A DNA stretch of 64,000 nt. Origin: Ridgeia piscesae (lineage: Eukaryota; Annelida; Polychaeta; Sabellida; Siboglinidae). Of the stretch, positions 23,401 to 34,214 are shown piece after piece. Below the pieces are notes generated by a model that was given only the letters and a program-made list of their open reading frames with translations, made no database searches and had not been told where the DNA came from. The DNA is taken from NCBI GenBank assembly GCA_025642075.2, contig JAODUO010001747.1, positions 1-64,000 on the forward strand, given 5' to 3'. Position 1 is the stretch's first letter. Every line of letters starts with the position of its first letter. A program made the translations under genes and the position numbers.

Positions 23401-26236
23401 GTCCACGGGAAAGATGGATCTGACAGATGTCATGTGAGAAAGATGGATCTGACAGATGTCATGTGGGAAAGATGGAACTGACAGATGTCATGTGGGAAAG
23501 ATGGATCTGACAGATGTCATGTGGGAAAGATGGATCTGACAGATGTCATGTGGGAAAGATGGATCTGACAGATGTCATGTGAGAAAGATGGATCTGACAG
23601 ATGTCATGTAAGAAAGATGGATCTGACAGATGTCATGTGAGAAAGATGGATCTGACAGATGTCATGTGAGAAAGATGGATCTGACAGATGTCATGTGGGA
23701 AAGATGGAACTGACAGATGTCATGTGGGAAAGATGGATCTGACAGATGTCATGTGGGAAAGATGGATCTGACAGATGTCATGTGGGAAAGATGGATCTGA
23801 CAGATGTCATGTGAGAAAGATGGATCTGACAGATGTCATGTAAGAAAGATGGATCTGACAGATGTCATGTGAGTAAGATGGATCTGACAGATGTCGTGTG
23901 AGAAAGATGGATCTGACAGATGTCATGTGAGAAAGATGGATCTGACAGATGTCATGTGAGAAAGATGGATCTGACAGATGTCATGTGAGAAAGATGAATC
24001 TGACAGATGTCATGGGAGAAAGATGGATCTGACAGATGTCATGTGGGAAAGATGGATCTGACAGATGTCATGGGAGAAAGATGGATCTGACAGATGTCAT
24101 GTGGGAAAGATGGATCTGACAGATGTCATGTGAGAAAGATGGATCTGACAGATGTCATGTGGGAAAGATTTTAAAAGATGTAAAATATTGTAGATACGAC
24201 TTCAGACATTCGTTATGTTGTGCCATGGAAAAGCATGACTGTTTTAATACTTTTTACATACAAAAGCCAAGGTTGTCCTAAAGCTGGGCCAGTTACAATT
24301 TTTCAAGGCTAGTGCTGCAGAAATTAAGAGTAGCTGAATTTAAAATGTACTGAATGTTGTGAGCCAAATGCTGGACATTTGGACCGGGATCTCTTTTCAG
24401 AGTTTAGAATTATGCTGACAATACTTCTGTCTACAAAATGAGGTTAGATTTCAGTGTAAATGAACAAAGGACAGATCTCATTCCAGCATACAACACCGTG
24501 AGAACCATCTCCAACACTACATGTGTAGACATCCATTGGCATGGATGTTATCTTATCTTCTAGGCAAGTCTGGGCAGCACACCTAGTATTCAAACTGTAT
24601 GATTAAGTCTTGTGAATGTACGTCAGTACTTTTTTAAACTGCCCCATTAAGGTTAGTCTTAACTAAAATATAAGTGGCATAACAAATTGTATATGTTGGT
24701 TTTATTTTGTACACATTTTATGCATATTTATATGCTGTTTGTTTCTTTGCCCACAGATTTAGCCACACAGTGATGTGTGGGATGTCTGCTGTGTTGAATG
24801 TACAAAAGTGGCAACTGATTGGTTAACTTAGCTCACTAATAATATTGTCTAAAATTTATTTTAAACTTGGATAATTTGAACATTCTGGAGGCTGACACAA
24901 ACTTTCAAACTGTGAACCCTGCCAAACACAATTTGGTAAAAAGTAGACCTTCATCACATGTATCATAATCTTCACAACATTATATTAATTAATTAATTAA
25001 TTAATTTAAAACAAAATAATTTACCTGGAACAAACCACCTCTCTTTAATGCATGAATTTAAGTAATCTGGAGATGAGAAAATTACTCACTTGCAGAGACA
25101 TCTGAGTGTCTGACTATGCCTGTGTCTGTGCATGTCTGTGCAGGCAGACAGGCGTGTGAGGACGGGTACCCCTGGGCCAGACAGCCATCCTCAACCACAC
25201 TGTCCTCACACAGACATTGACTACACTTGTGACACAGGGAGTCCACCTCACTCACCACCTGACCAGTGGGACAATGACTGAACACACTGGACGCCTGCAA
25301 CACACACCGATTGAATAATACTTGTCATACTACACAGTTTAAGTTTAGACTATCTTGGGCAAGGTGGGCTATGTGGGCAAGGTGCCCATGACATTTATGT
25401 TACAGCTTTACCAGAACATATGTGTTTGTCACCAGGGTTTGTGTTGATCATGATTAGATCACTGTGAAGTCATAAGTGTTTTACAAAAGAAAAGAGCAAA
25501 GTATTCAGAGTATGCACAACACCAGTGTTGCATAGTGTCATCATTTAGTGTTATATAATGATCCCTTATTGTTTCAGTCTAGAATATGCTACCCATAATT
25601 ATATTTTTAATCTGTTGTAATTATGTTACTGTTGCACTCGGGCAACTACATATGTATGAAATGGAGTATCATTATATTCTGTTGAGCAGAACATAATCAA
25701 CACAAATTAGAACATTACGGAAGTGCTAAGTCTACAGTTTTTGGGGAAAATTGTTTTTGGTAAATAAAATATCTCCAAATATCTCCTGCTTTTTCTTGTT
25801 ATGCAAATTATGTTTTTCGGAAAAACATCTCATACAATACTATATATTATGTACTGCATGTATGCAAACATATCAAAAATGGAAAACACTGCACAGAATG
25901 TTTTATTTAGGGTGTCCAACAACAGTGTCCAAATACGTAAATTTATTACAGTAAATATATGAATTTTTATTTTTTTATTTCAAATGATTAAGATATTTCA
26001 AAGAATTTTGCTAATTACAAAATTGGTAGCATCTTCAAGCATGTGGAGCAGTAGATGTAGCATATTCTTTGTAGTTATTTTTTATTTCTAAGTAAACACA
26101 AGACAAAAGCATCTGCTTATTGACAAGGCTAGTGACAATAAAATAAAATAACTGTCAAATATGTGTCACTCACTTGAAAGCAGTACGGCGACAGGACAAC
26201 CAGCAACAGCGAGAGGGGTAGGTGAACCGACTCCAT
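5345..26236 (-). CDS. Single-pass membrane protein with one cysteine-rich domain, TNF-receptor-like (complete, 5 exons, 234 aa)
   Basis: Coding exons on the minus strand: 26174-26236, 25090-25294, 6795-6968, 5961-6119, 5345-5448. All phases agree and the joined frame is open to TAA. Residues 1-21 form a hydrophobic signal peptide. Residues 22-90 carry eight cysteines (29, 42, 45, 48, 50, 59, 70, 76), starting CPTG with C-x12-C-x2-C-x2-C, the opening of a TNFR-type repeat. Residues 107-130 are a strong membrane helix. The cytoplasmic tail of about 100 residues is Ser/Asn/Gln-rich with no death domain and no clear TRAF motif. By analogy it would be a short TNFR-superfamily-like surface receptor binding an extracellular ligand; both family and function are inference. 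A different small Cys-rich membrane protein is possible. The second intron is 18 kb and consists mostly of repeats. Extra Cys-rich exons hidden there cannot be excluded, but the phases do not require any. Confidence 0.65.
5636..5845 (-). repeat. tRNA-derived SINE, copy 3 (in TNFR-like intron 4)
   Basis: On the minus strand it shares CAGCTGTATGAATAAATACC and TATAGACAGTGGTGGTATTT with the other copies. The tRNA-like head is more diverged. The 3' part is truncated. Confidence 0.55.
5961..6119 (-). CDS. TNFR-like gene, exon 4 (cytoplasmic)
   Basis: Acceptor tgttttaag|CCAATG (an AAG rather than CAG/TAG acceptor) and donor CTGA|gtaagt, phase 1 to 1. It encodes a Ser/Asn/Gln-rich segment with two Tyr residues in repeated (A/L)AYQ-type contexts, NSAYQP and LAYQQ. 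Their similarity may point to a signalling motif. Confidence 0.65.
6587..6721. mobile_element. Snap-back MITE-like palindrome
   Basis: The left end AAGTGGTGACACATATGAT and right end ATGTGTATCACCACC are inverted complements, and further inner pairs exist (TGAGTGACTCAT against CCGAGTCACTAATATGA). The whole stretch of about 135 bases can fold back on itself. No coding capacity. It lies in TNFR-like intron 3. Confidence 0.5.
6795..6968 (-). CDS. TNFR-like gene, exon 3 (stalk, transmembrane helix, start of tail)
   Basis: Acceptor gattttcag|CACATA and donor CCTG|gtaagt, phase 1 to 1. It encodes a short polar stalk, the helix [19 protein letters not shown], then a Lys/Arg-containing stop-transfer (VKKCR). 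The 5.6-kb minisatellite begins only about 230 bases upstream of this acceptor. Confidence 0.75.
7201..12774. repeat. 5.6-kb minisatellite, 20-bp unit, about 279 copies
   Basis: Unit CACTGACACCAGACAGAAGG, almost invariant except at the fourth to sixth bases, which are mostly TGA, AGA, CGA or CAA. No stop codon occurs in any minus-strand frame, which creates overlapping open frames of up to about 1000 codons with a 20-residue period; these are not genes. Rare variants (ACACAGAAGG, CATTAGACAG, CATACACC) mark multi-unit duplications. The array lies in TNFR-like intron 2, upstream of exon 3. Confidence 0.97.
12775..14100. other. Intron sequence between the 20-bp array and the LINE
   Basis: Unique-looking AT-rich sequence with no supported exon or RNA gene. 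Short open frames here lack splice junctions or family signatures. Confidence 0.5.
14104..17870 (-). mobile_element. Degraded CR1-type non-LTR retrotransposon (ORF1 esterase + APE endonuclease + RT)
   Basis: Minus strand, 5' end near 17.87 kb. The ORF1 part (about 16963-17460) shows SGNH-esterase blocks: MGDSIL near 17440, [14 protein letters not shown] near 17310, and [14 protein letters not shown] near 17030. The endonuclease part (16135-16853) shows [15 protein letters not shown] and a late SDHN motif. Reverse transcriptase (14594-15815) shows [24 protein letters not shown] and the catalytic FADD at about 14925. The C-terminal region ends near 14148. An esterase in ORF1 is known from CR1-clade elements. 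Several frameshifts and stops mean it is dead. It sits antisense to nothing, in the same orientation as the host gene. Confidence 0.85.
17871..20285. other. Intron sequence between the LINE and the G-rich array
   Basis: AT-rich sequence without supported exons. It contains a partial SINE at 19925-20068. Open frames here show no family signature or splice context. Confidence 0.5.
19925..20068 (+). repeat. tRNA-derived SINE, 3' half (copy 4)
   Basis: Shares ATTGTGGCATGGCTGAATGC, then a TTCCCCGAGAAGA block and the CCAGAGAGTAAAGT 3' block with the copy at 41035. The head is missing. Confidence 0.5.
20288..21290. repeat. G-rich minisatellite, 19-bp unit, about 50 copies
   Basis: Core GTGTGGGAGGAGGGGGAGG with length variants of 17-21 bp. 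Plus-strand G runs of 3-5 recur every few bases, so every pair of units can form a G-quadruplex. Both strands have long open frames (Gly/Glu-rich forward, Pro/Ser/His-rich reverse), which are composition artefacts. Located in TNFR-like intron 2. Confidence 0.95.
21291..22490. other. Intron spacer between arrays
   Basis: Unique-looking sequence. No supported exon, RNA or mobile element seen. Confidence 0.5.
22491..22847. repeat. 9-bp minisatellite, about 39 copies
   Basis: Unit ACCACTGGA, changing to ACCACTGCA in blocks near 22661-22710 and 22755-22838, with occasional 6-7-bp shortened units. Open frames through it are artefacts. Confidence 0.95.
22892..24174. repeat. 29-bp minisatellite, about 44 copies
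   Basis: Unit CATGTGGGAAAGATGGATCT followed by GACAGATGT. Variants are GTGAGAAAG, GTAAGAAAG, and a longer unit with CATGTCCACGGG. The first two units (22892-22950) are strongly diverged (GGGAGAAATTGA), a likely remnant of the ancestral edge. An eight-unit block is duplicated exactly 232 bp apart, marked by the rare GGAACTGAC at 23474 and 23706. Confidence 0.95.
24175..25089. other. Intron sequence next to TNFR-like exon 2
   Basis: No supported exon. Contains a (TTAA)-type run near 24985-25007. Confidence 0.5.
25090..25294 (-). CDS. TNFR-like gene, exon 2 (cysteine-rich domain)
   Basis: Acceptor gtgttgcag|GCGTCC, donor GCAA|gtgagt, phase 0 to 1. Eight cysteines in 68 residues with the TNFR-like opening [17 protein letters not shown]. 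This is the whole predicted ectodomain apart from a short stalk. Confidence 0.75.
26174..26236 (-). CDS. TNFR-like gene, exon 1 (signal peptide)
   Basis: ATG at 26234-26236, 21 codons, donor CAA|gtgagt, phase 0. It encodes a typical signal peptide: MESVH followed by a Leu/Val-rich core. This is the first ATG of the frame. Confidence 0.7.
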
Positions 26237-28045
26237 TCGGATGAAGATCACTTCTGACAGTCACACTGCAACATAAAGGTTAGTGGGCAGGCTTTGACAC
26301 CGACAGGTGCACTCAAGCATAACGGGGTTACCGTGGCCTCCGTTAAAAACTTGTTGTGTCAAGAAACGTCCAAAGAGAACAACAACGATGACGTAGTTGT
26401 TTTGTAACTTTGACAAGGTCAATGAATTTTTTAGTCACAGTCTGCAAAACAAAATTACTCATTTATAAATTTACTTATAGTTCTCTATATGCGTCGTGCC
26501 TCAGTGTTTACTGAACCGTGAAGAACTTTGCATGCTATATGAAACAATACATGTCAGTGGGGAGGTATAAACTTTGTTAAATTGCTGATTTCTGATAGGA
26601 GTGTAGTTCAATTGCATGATTATTGGAAATCAATTACCCAGTGAGTACGTCAGGTACGTCTTCATAACTGTAGTAATCTCTGGTGCAGACATAAAACAAA
26701 TAATTATAGGACCAGTTAAGCTTCACTTGATGACTGTCTACAATGCCACCATTGTTTTAATAATATTGTTTATTGTTTTAATAATAATAGTATATGCTGT
26801 GTTTCAGCCATACTTTTTGCACATTTCTAAAATAAATAAATAAAATGAACATTGTATATCTCACTGAGTCACTATTAAGGTTGCCAATATTGATAAAGTG
26901 ATCATATTAGTGGGACTGGCCTTAATTGTAAAGTAGCTGTATTACCAAGGTGACCATAAAGCAAGGCTCAACTGTACCTAAATTCAAAACATCATAAAAT
27001 ATAGTCCTTTCAAGATATCAAACTTTAACACGATCCATTCTAAAACTATGAGTGCAGCATAAGTATTGGTACCCCCGGTAATCTATTTCAATCTATGCTA
27101 TTTTAATGATACTCTAGTTTAAACTATCCCAACATTACCTGGTACTGTACACTGCCTCAAACAGGTAATATACCACATCTATGCTGCTACGGCCCAATTA
27201 CGCTACCTCAATCATTACTAATGGTACATTTCAAGCCACGTCAAATCAAAATCAGTGATACTCCTGTCTAGTTAGAGGGGTGAAGAGAACCAGATCATTG
27301 CCTCCAGTCACAGGTGCATTGTATCTGTGTCTGCCTTCTCCCACGGTTGGATACACAACTACCTGTCTCAGTGAACCACTGGTCCTACACCTTTTATTGA
27401 GTGGCTTCTCACCCCCCTGTTGTCAATGTCAGATCTAGTCATTGTGTAAGTGCAACACGTTTAGTTAACAACTAGAGGAGACAGATATAGTTTCTATTTG
27501 AATACATGTCTTTATAATACACAAATGTCGGTTGTGAAATCACACCCATTGCTCTGGAGGGTAAACATACTTGGGCGACTGTCAAAGGATTATTCAACAC
27601 AACATTTGTGATGTGACATATTGCTTTATGCATCAACCTGCTCTGCAACAAGCTGTTTTACTCATTCAAAGTGTTGTTGAAACAGATGCAAACGGTTGCA
27701 AGAAGAACAGTTGGTTAGAAGTCAGCAATCAAAATGCTTAAGACGAAAGAAGAAAGTCAAGTTACCTTGTGGAGTCTTGGTTTGTTCAGCATGGTTTCAT
27801 AACCTCCTCTTTGATATATCAGTGTTAAACTGCATCAATCTCCGAAGTCATGTGACCATGAAGATGGTCAAGACTTGATAACATAGTTGGAAATATTATC
27901 TCTCAGTGGTCAATTGGCTTAAATGGACATTTCCTTCATGAATGGTAAGTGATTTGTCCAAGATCTAGTTTGTGTGGCAGAGATGTTATCTCATGTTACG
28001 TCATGTTATCTATGTCAAACTGATTGTGGGGAAGAGAGAAAGGAA
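26237..28045. promoter_or_regulatory. Probable 5' flank and promoter region of the TNFR-like gene
   Basis: Region immediately upstream of the signal-peptide exon. No TATA box at a convincing spacing and no CpG island visible. The 5' UTR may begin near 26.27-26.3 kb. The assignment rests on position only. Bases beyond about 26.6 kb are featureless intergenic DNA. Confidence 0.3.
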
Positions 28046-31000
28046 GGTAGTGGGGGAGGAATCTATGGGTAGTGGGGGAGGAATCTATGGGTAGTGGGGG
28101 AGGAACCTATGGGTAGTGGGGGAGGAATCTATGGGTAGTGGGGGAGGAACCTATGGGTAGTGGGGGAGGAACCTATGGGTAGTGGGGGAGGAACCTATGG
28201 GTAGTGGGGGAGGAACCTATGGGTAGTGGGGGAGGAACCTATGGGTAGTGGGGGAGGAACCTATGGGTAGTGGGGGAGGAACTATGGGTAGTGGGGGAGG
28301 AACCTATGGGTAGTGGGGGAGGAATATATGGGTAGTGGGGGAGGAATCTATGGGTAGTGGGGTAGGAACATATGGGTAGTGGGGGAGGAACCTATGGGTA
28401 GTGGGGGAGGAATATATGGGTAGTGGGGGAGGAATCTATGGGTAGTGGGGTAGGAACATATGGGTAGTGGGGGAGGAACCTATGGGTAGTGGGGGAGGAA
28501 TATATGGGTAGTGGGGGAGGAATCTATGGGTAGTGGGGTAGGAACATATGGGTAGTGGGGGAGGAACCTATGGGTAGTGGGGGAGGAATATATGGGTAGT
28601 GGGGGAGGAATATATGGGTAGTGGGGTAGGAACATATGGGTAGTGGGGAGGAAATATGGGTAGTGGGGGAGGAATATATGGGTAGTGGGGAGGAATTATG
28701 GGTAGTGGGGAGGAATATATGGGTAGTGGGGTAGGAACATATGGGTAGTGGGGGAGGAACCTATGGGTAGTGGGGGAGGAATATATGGGTAGTGGGGGAG
28801 GAACATATGGGTAGTGGGGTAGGAACATATGGGTAGTGGGGGAGGAATATATGGGTAGTGGTGGAGGAATATATGGGTAGTGGTGGAGGAATATATGGGT
28901 AGTGGGGGAGGAATATATGGGTAGTGGTGGAGGAACCTATGGGTAGTGGGGGAGGAATATATGGGTAGTGGGGGAGGAATCTATGGGTAGTGGGGTAGGA
29001 ACATATGGGTAGTGGGGGAGGAATATATGGGTAGTGGGGGAGGAATATATGGGTAGTGGTGGAGGAATATATGGGTAGTGGTGGAGGAATATATGGGTAG
29101 TGGTGGAGGAATATATGGGTAGTGGTGGAGGAATATATGGGTAGTGGGGGAGGAATATATGGGTAGTGGTGGAGGAATATATGGGTAGTGGGGAGGAATA
29201 TATGGGTAGTGGTGGAGGAATATATGGGTAGTGGGGGAGGAATATATGGGTAGTGGGGGAGAGAACATATGGGTAGTGGTGGAGGAACATATGGGTAGTG
29301 GTGGAGGAATATATGGGTAGTGGGGGAGGAATATATGGGTAGTGGGGGAGGAACATATGGGTAGTGGTGGAGGAACATATGGGTAGTGGGGGAGGAATAT
29401 ATGGGTAGTGGGGGAGAGAACATATGGGTAGTGGTGGAGGAACATATGGGTAGTGGGGGAGGAATATATGGGTAGTGGGGGAGGAATATATGGGTAGTGG
29501 TGGAGGAATATATGGGTAGTGGGGAGGAATATATGGGTAGTGGTGGAGGAATATATGGGTAGTGGGGGAGGAATATATGGGTAGTGGTGGAGGAATATAT
29601 GGGTAGTGGGGGAGAGAACATATGGGTAGTGGTGGAGGAACATATGGGTAGTGGTGGAGGAATATATGGGTAGTGGGGGAGGAATATATGGGTAGTGGGG
29701 GAGGAATATATGGGTAGTGGTGGAGGAATATATGGGTAGTGGTGGAGGAACATATGGGTAGTGGGGGAGGATATATCGGTAGTGGTGGAGGAAATATGGG
29801 TAGTGGGGGAGGAATATATGGGTAGTGGGGGAGGAATATATGGGTAGTGGTGGAGGAACATATGGGTAGTGGGGGAGGAACATATGGGTAGTGGGGGAGG
29901 AATATATGGGTAGTGGGGGAGGAATATATGGGTAGTGGGGGAGGAATATATGGGTAGTGGTGGAGGAACATATGGGTAGTGGGGGAGGAACATATGGGTA
30001 GTGGGGGAGGAATATATGGGTAGTGGGGGAGGGAAATATGGGTAGTGGTGGAGGAATATATGGGTAGTGGGGGAGGAATATATGGGTAGTGGTGGAGGAA
30101 CATATGGGTAATGGTGGAGGACTATATGGGTAGTGGTGGAGGAATATATGGGTAGTGGTGGAGGAATATATGGGTAGTGGGGGAGGAATATATGGGTAGT
30201 GGGGGAGAGAACTATGGGTAATGGGGGAGGAATATGGGTAGTGGGGGAGAGAACCTATGGGTAGTGGGGGAGAGAACCTATGGGTAGTGGGGGAGAGAAC
30301 CTATGGGTAGTGGGGGAGAGAACCTATGGGTAGTGGGGGAGAGAACCTATGGGTAGTGGGGGAGAGAACCTATGGGTAGTGGGGGAGAGAACCTATGGGT
30401 AGTGGGGGAGGAACCTATGGGTAGTGGGGGAGAGAACCTATGGGTAGTGGGGGAGAGAACCTATGGGTAGTGGGGGAGAGAACCTATGGGTAGTGGGGGA
30501 GAGAACCTATGGGTAGTGGGGGAGAGAACCTATGGGTAGTGGGGGAGAGAACCTATGGGTAGTGGGGGAGGAACCTATGGGTAATGGGGGAGGAACCTAT
30601 GGGTAGTGGGGGAGAGAACCTATGGGTATGGGGGAGAGAACCTATGGGTAGTGGGGGAGAGAACCTATGGGTAGTGGGGGAGGAACCTATGGGTATGGGG
30701 GAGAGAACCTATGGGTAGTGGGGGAGAGAACCTATGGGTAATGGGGGAGAGAACCTATGGGTAGTGGGGGAGAGAACCTATGGGTAATGGGGGAGAGAAC
30801 CTATGGGTAGTGGGGGAGAGAACCTATGGGTAGTGGGGGAGAGAACCTATGGGTAGTGGGGGAGAGAACCTATGGGTAGTGGGGGAGAGAACCTATGGGT
30901 AGTGGGGGAGGAACCTATGGGTAGTGGGGGAGAGAACCTATGGGTAGTGGGGGAGGAACCTATGGGTAGTGGGGAGGAACCTATGGGTAGTGGGGAGAGA

Positions 31001-32110
31001 ACCTATGGGTAGTGGGGAGAGAACCTATGGGTAGTGGGGGAGAGAACCTATGGGTAGTGGGGGAGAAACCTATGGGTAGTGGGGGAGAGAACCTATGGGT
31101 AGTGGGGGAGAGAACCTATGGGTAGTGGGGGAGAGAACCTAGGGTAGTGGGGGAGGAACCTATGGGTAGTGGGGGAGAGAACCTATGGGTAGTGGGGAGA
31201 GAACCTATGGGTAGTGGGGAGAGAACCTATGGGTAGTGGGGGAGAGAACCTATGGGTAGTGGGGAGAGAACCTATGGGTAGTGGGGGAGAGAACCTATGG
31301 GTAATGGGGGAGAGAACCTATGGGTAGTGGGGGAGGAACCTATGGGTAGTGGGGGAGAGAACCTATGGGTAGTGGGGGAGAGAACCTATGGGTAGTGGGG
31401 GAGAACCTATGGGTAGTGGGGGAGAGAACCTATGGGTAGTGGGGGAGAGAACCTATGGGTAGTGGGGGAGAGAACCTATGGGTAGTGGGGGAGAGAATGA
31501 TAGACCTATGGGTAATGGGGGGGACCTATGGGTATGGGGGGACCTATGGGTAGTGGGGAGAAACCTATGGGTAGTGGGGGACCTTGGGTGGTGGGAGGAA
31601 CCTATGGGTAGTGGGGGAGAACCTATGGGTAGTGGGGGAAGACCTATGGGTAATGGGAGGACATCTATGGATAGGTGGTGGGAGAGAACCTATGGGTAGT
31701 GGGGGAGACCAATGGGATAGTGGGGGAGAGAACCTATGGGTAGTGGCGAGGAATCCTATGGATAGTGGGGGAGAAACCTATGGGTAGTGGGGGAAGAACC
31801 TATGGGTATTGGGAGAACCTATGGATAGTGAGGAGGAATCTATGGGTAGTGGGGAGAGAACTATGGGTATGGCGGGGAATCTTGATAGTGGGAGAGAACC
31901 TATGGTAGGGGAGAACCTATGGGTAGTGGGGGAGAGAACATATGGGTAGTGGGAGAGAGTACCTATGGGTAGTGGGGGACCTATGGGTGGTTGGGGACCT
32001 ATGGGTAGTGGGGGACCTATGGGTAATGGGGTCTTATGGGTGGTGGGGGACCTATGGGTAGTGGGGACCTATGGGTAGTGGGGGGACTATGGGTAGTGGG
32101 GGTAATCTAC
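28046..32110. repeat. 4.1-kb intergenic minisatellite, 22-bp unit, about 180 copies
   Basis: Core GGTAGTGGGGGAGGAA plus a variable TATATG/CCTATG/CATATG/TCTATG end. The array is zoned: CCTATG units at 28050-28320; TATATG, CATATG and GGTGG variants at 28320-30220; 23-bp GAGAGAACCTATG units at 30230-31480; and decayed units at 31480-32110. Four-unit (88-bp) blocks repeat at 28321, 28409 and 28497. Minus-strand frames of 300-400 codons (YPYIPPPLPI type) are artefacts. Confidence 0.97.
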
Positions 32111-32859
32111 AGGTAGTAAGGGAAGGAATACATGATACATCTCAGTTAGAATTATACAAACAATAAATAACCATCTAAGACCAAGTAGGTGAGTCTGACA
32201 GCCAACCTACCACTTTGACACCTCACAGACCACTTCACATGGCCAAGCCCCAGCAATTAAGGAAGTGGATTCACTTCTCAACCAGTTGTTAAAGGTCAAG
32301 GATGTTACATAACATGTGCCCCTGGAGGAGTAAACACTCGTGCTTACACGTGTGTGTGTGGGCGTGGCTGTGGCTGTGGACCACACAATGGCGCTAATTG
32401 AAAGAGCTAGTTCTGCTCCAAATACACCCCACATCCACATCTGATACCAGACCTCATGTCCGTAAAGTATATGATATAAAGCTAATGTCCATATCTAATA
32501 TCAGAGATCATGTCTGATATGAGGGCAGTCAGGCAGGAGTAAACCCTGCTCATTGGAGTAATAGAAGAACAGTTTTGTTTTGATTAGCAGAACACATGTG
32601 TACACGTTCAGCACTTTTCAATAGCCGACTGTCAAAGGCAGTTCTAAGATAAAGGGATGCATGTAGACCAGAGTACGGAAGCAACTGCACAAAAGAAAAT
32701 AATTCACTGTCTGTATCGGCCTGCTGGCAAGTTACACATTACCCAGTCAGAACCCAGCATACACGGCAGGATCGGCCTCATATTGGCAATCACCCTTTGA
32801 ACTGCTGATGTGAGTTGCCCTATACAATAAATCAACCTTACTGGCCCAATATCAGTGTG
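32111..32859. other. Intergenic sequence between the 22-bp array and the TIR element
   Basis: No supported gene or repeat recognised. Confidence 0.45.
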
Positions 32860-32861
32860 TA

Positions 32862-34214
32862 GGGGAGACTGGGGACCTATGAGCCACCGGGACCTACGAG
32901 ACACCCCTTTTACTCCTTATTGCAAAACAGTAGAGACATCTACCCACCATCCATGGAACTACTAAACATGTGACCGGCACCCATATTGTTTAGAGGGCCT
33001 TACAGCAGCGCCGCCGACGTTGCAGCCAGAAACATATGTTTTTGACCACCTTGAATAATTGTTTCGTGTTTTGGTAAAAGTTTGATATTGATGTGGTAAT
33101 AAATATATTATAGATCCAGTATGTGTCTTTGTTGTTTGTTTGTAAGTTCTCTTGATCTCAGGATACAGTTTTAATCAATCGACCACATGGTTCTGTAGTA
33201 CATTAGGATGACGTAATGAAAGTGGTGTTGGGGACCGATGAGCCACTTTCTGTGGGGTCCGATGGGCAGATGGCTCGTCGGACCCCACTGCAATTTAAAC
33301 CGATATGATCAATATAAGTTATAATTATTGCTCCGTACTGACCGCCAATAAAAGTTTTAACGAAACAGAACTGACTTCATAATGTTAAACATCGAATGTT
33401 TGTAAAAATCCAGACGTTGTCACTCAAATCGCCGCAAGTGACACCCAGCCTTTGACTTTTACCAACTGGGAGCCGTGCACCTGGCTGGGTGTGGAGTTAG
33501 TTGATTAGTTGTTATTGGCTATAAAGGTTTTCTAATAATAGGATGTCTCTTGTCTGGTCTTATGCTGTGCACACAACAAATATATACCATGTTTTTATAA
33601 CAAATGTAACGTCCCTGGAAAAAACACACCCACCCATACAAATCACATTCACACATAAAAACCGACTTCGTACCATTACGAATGACAACAAATACACGAC
33701 ACAGCAGGACATGGAACCCGTCCACTTGTGTTCACATGACACTGCATCACCTGATCATGCATTTCCTTCTGGGCTTTTAGCAACGCCTACAACGGTTTCG
33801 AAAACGCCTCGTGGTCGATGTATACACAGAGTAAGCGCCCTTACTGCGTCTTATTTTCAACCCCTAAATGGTATATGAAAACATCTTTTGACGGTCTGTA
33901 CGCTATAATAGGTAAAATTTATACCGAATAACATGATTATGCAGTAAAAATAAAAAGCCACGAATGGACCATGTCGCTTTAAACTGCACTGACCCATCGG
34001 TCCCTTGGCATGGGGACCAATGAGTCATCACAGGACCCTGTTGCAAAAGTTGATACCAAGAAGAAACTGATGAAGACAACCAAACAAACTCATTGTTGTA
34101 ATCAGCAGCTACAATGGCTCTAACAGCATGGACATTTTGGGATCAGTAGCTGTGGGGGTTGAAGGCGCCATGGCAAGTCATCTGAAAACTGGCTCATAGG
34201 TCCCCAGTCTCCCC
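32862..34214. mobile_element. Non-autonomous DNA transposon-like element with 25-bp perfect TIRs and TA target duplication
   Basis: The left end GGGGAGACTGGGGACCTATG (then AGCCA) and right end (TGGCT then CATAGGTCCCCAGTCTCCCC) are exact inverted complements. Each is bordered by TA (32860-32861 and 34215-34216), fitting Tc1/mariner-like insertion. Subterminal relatives of the TIR core recur inside: GGGGACCGATGAGCCAC near 33230, GGGGTCCGATGGGCAGATGG near 33257, its inverse GGCTCGTCGGACCCC near 33279, and GGGGACCAATGAGTCATC near 34014. No transposase frame is visible, so it would need a helper in trans. Confidence 0.75.

Noticed and set aside
22892..24174. CRISPR-like regular 29-bp repeats (also the 31-, 44- and 55-bp arrays)
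   Set aside because: Repeats are contiguous with no unique spacers, no cas genes, and a eukaryotic context; they are minisatellites.
28568..30103. Minus-strand frames reading YPYIPPPLPI-like repeats
   Set aside because: Stop-free 22-bp repeat; not in any gene context.
32207..32440. 77-codon minus-strand frame
   Set aside because: No family signature, no matching splice junctions, next to the array edge; chance frame.
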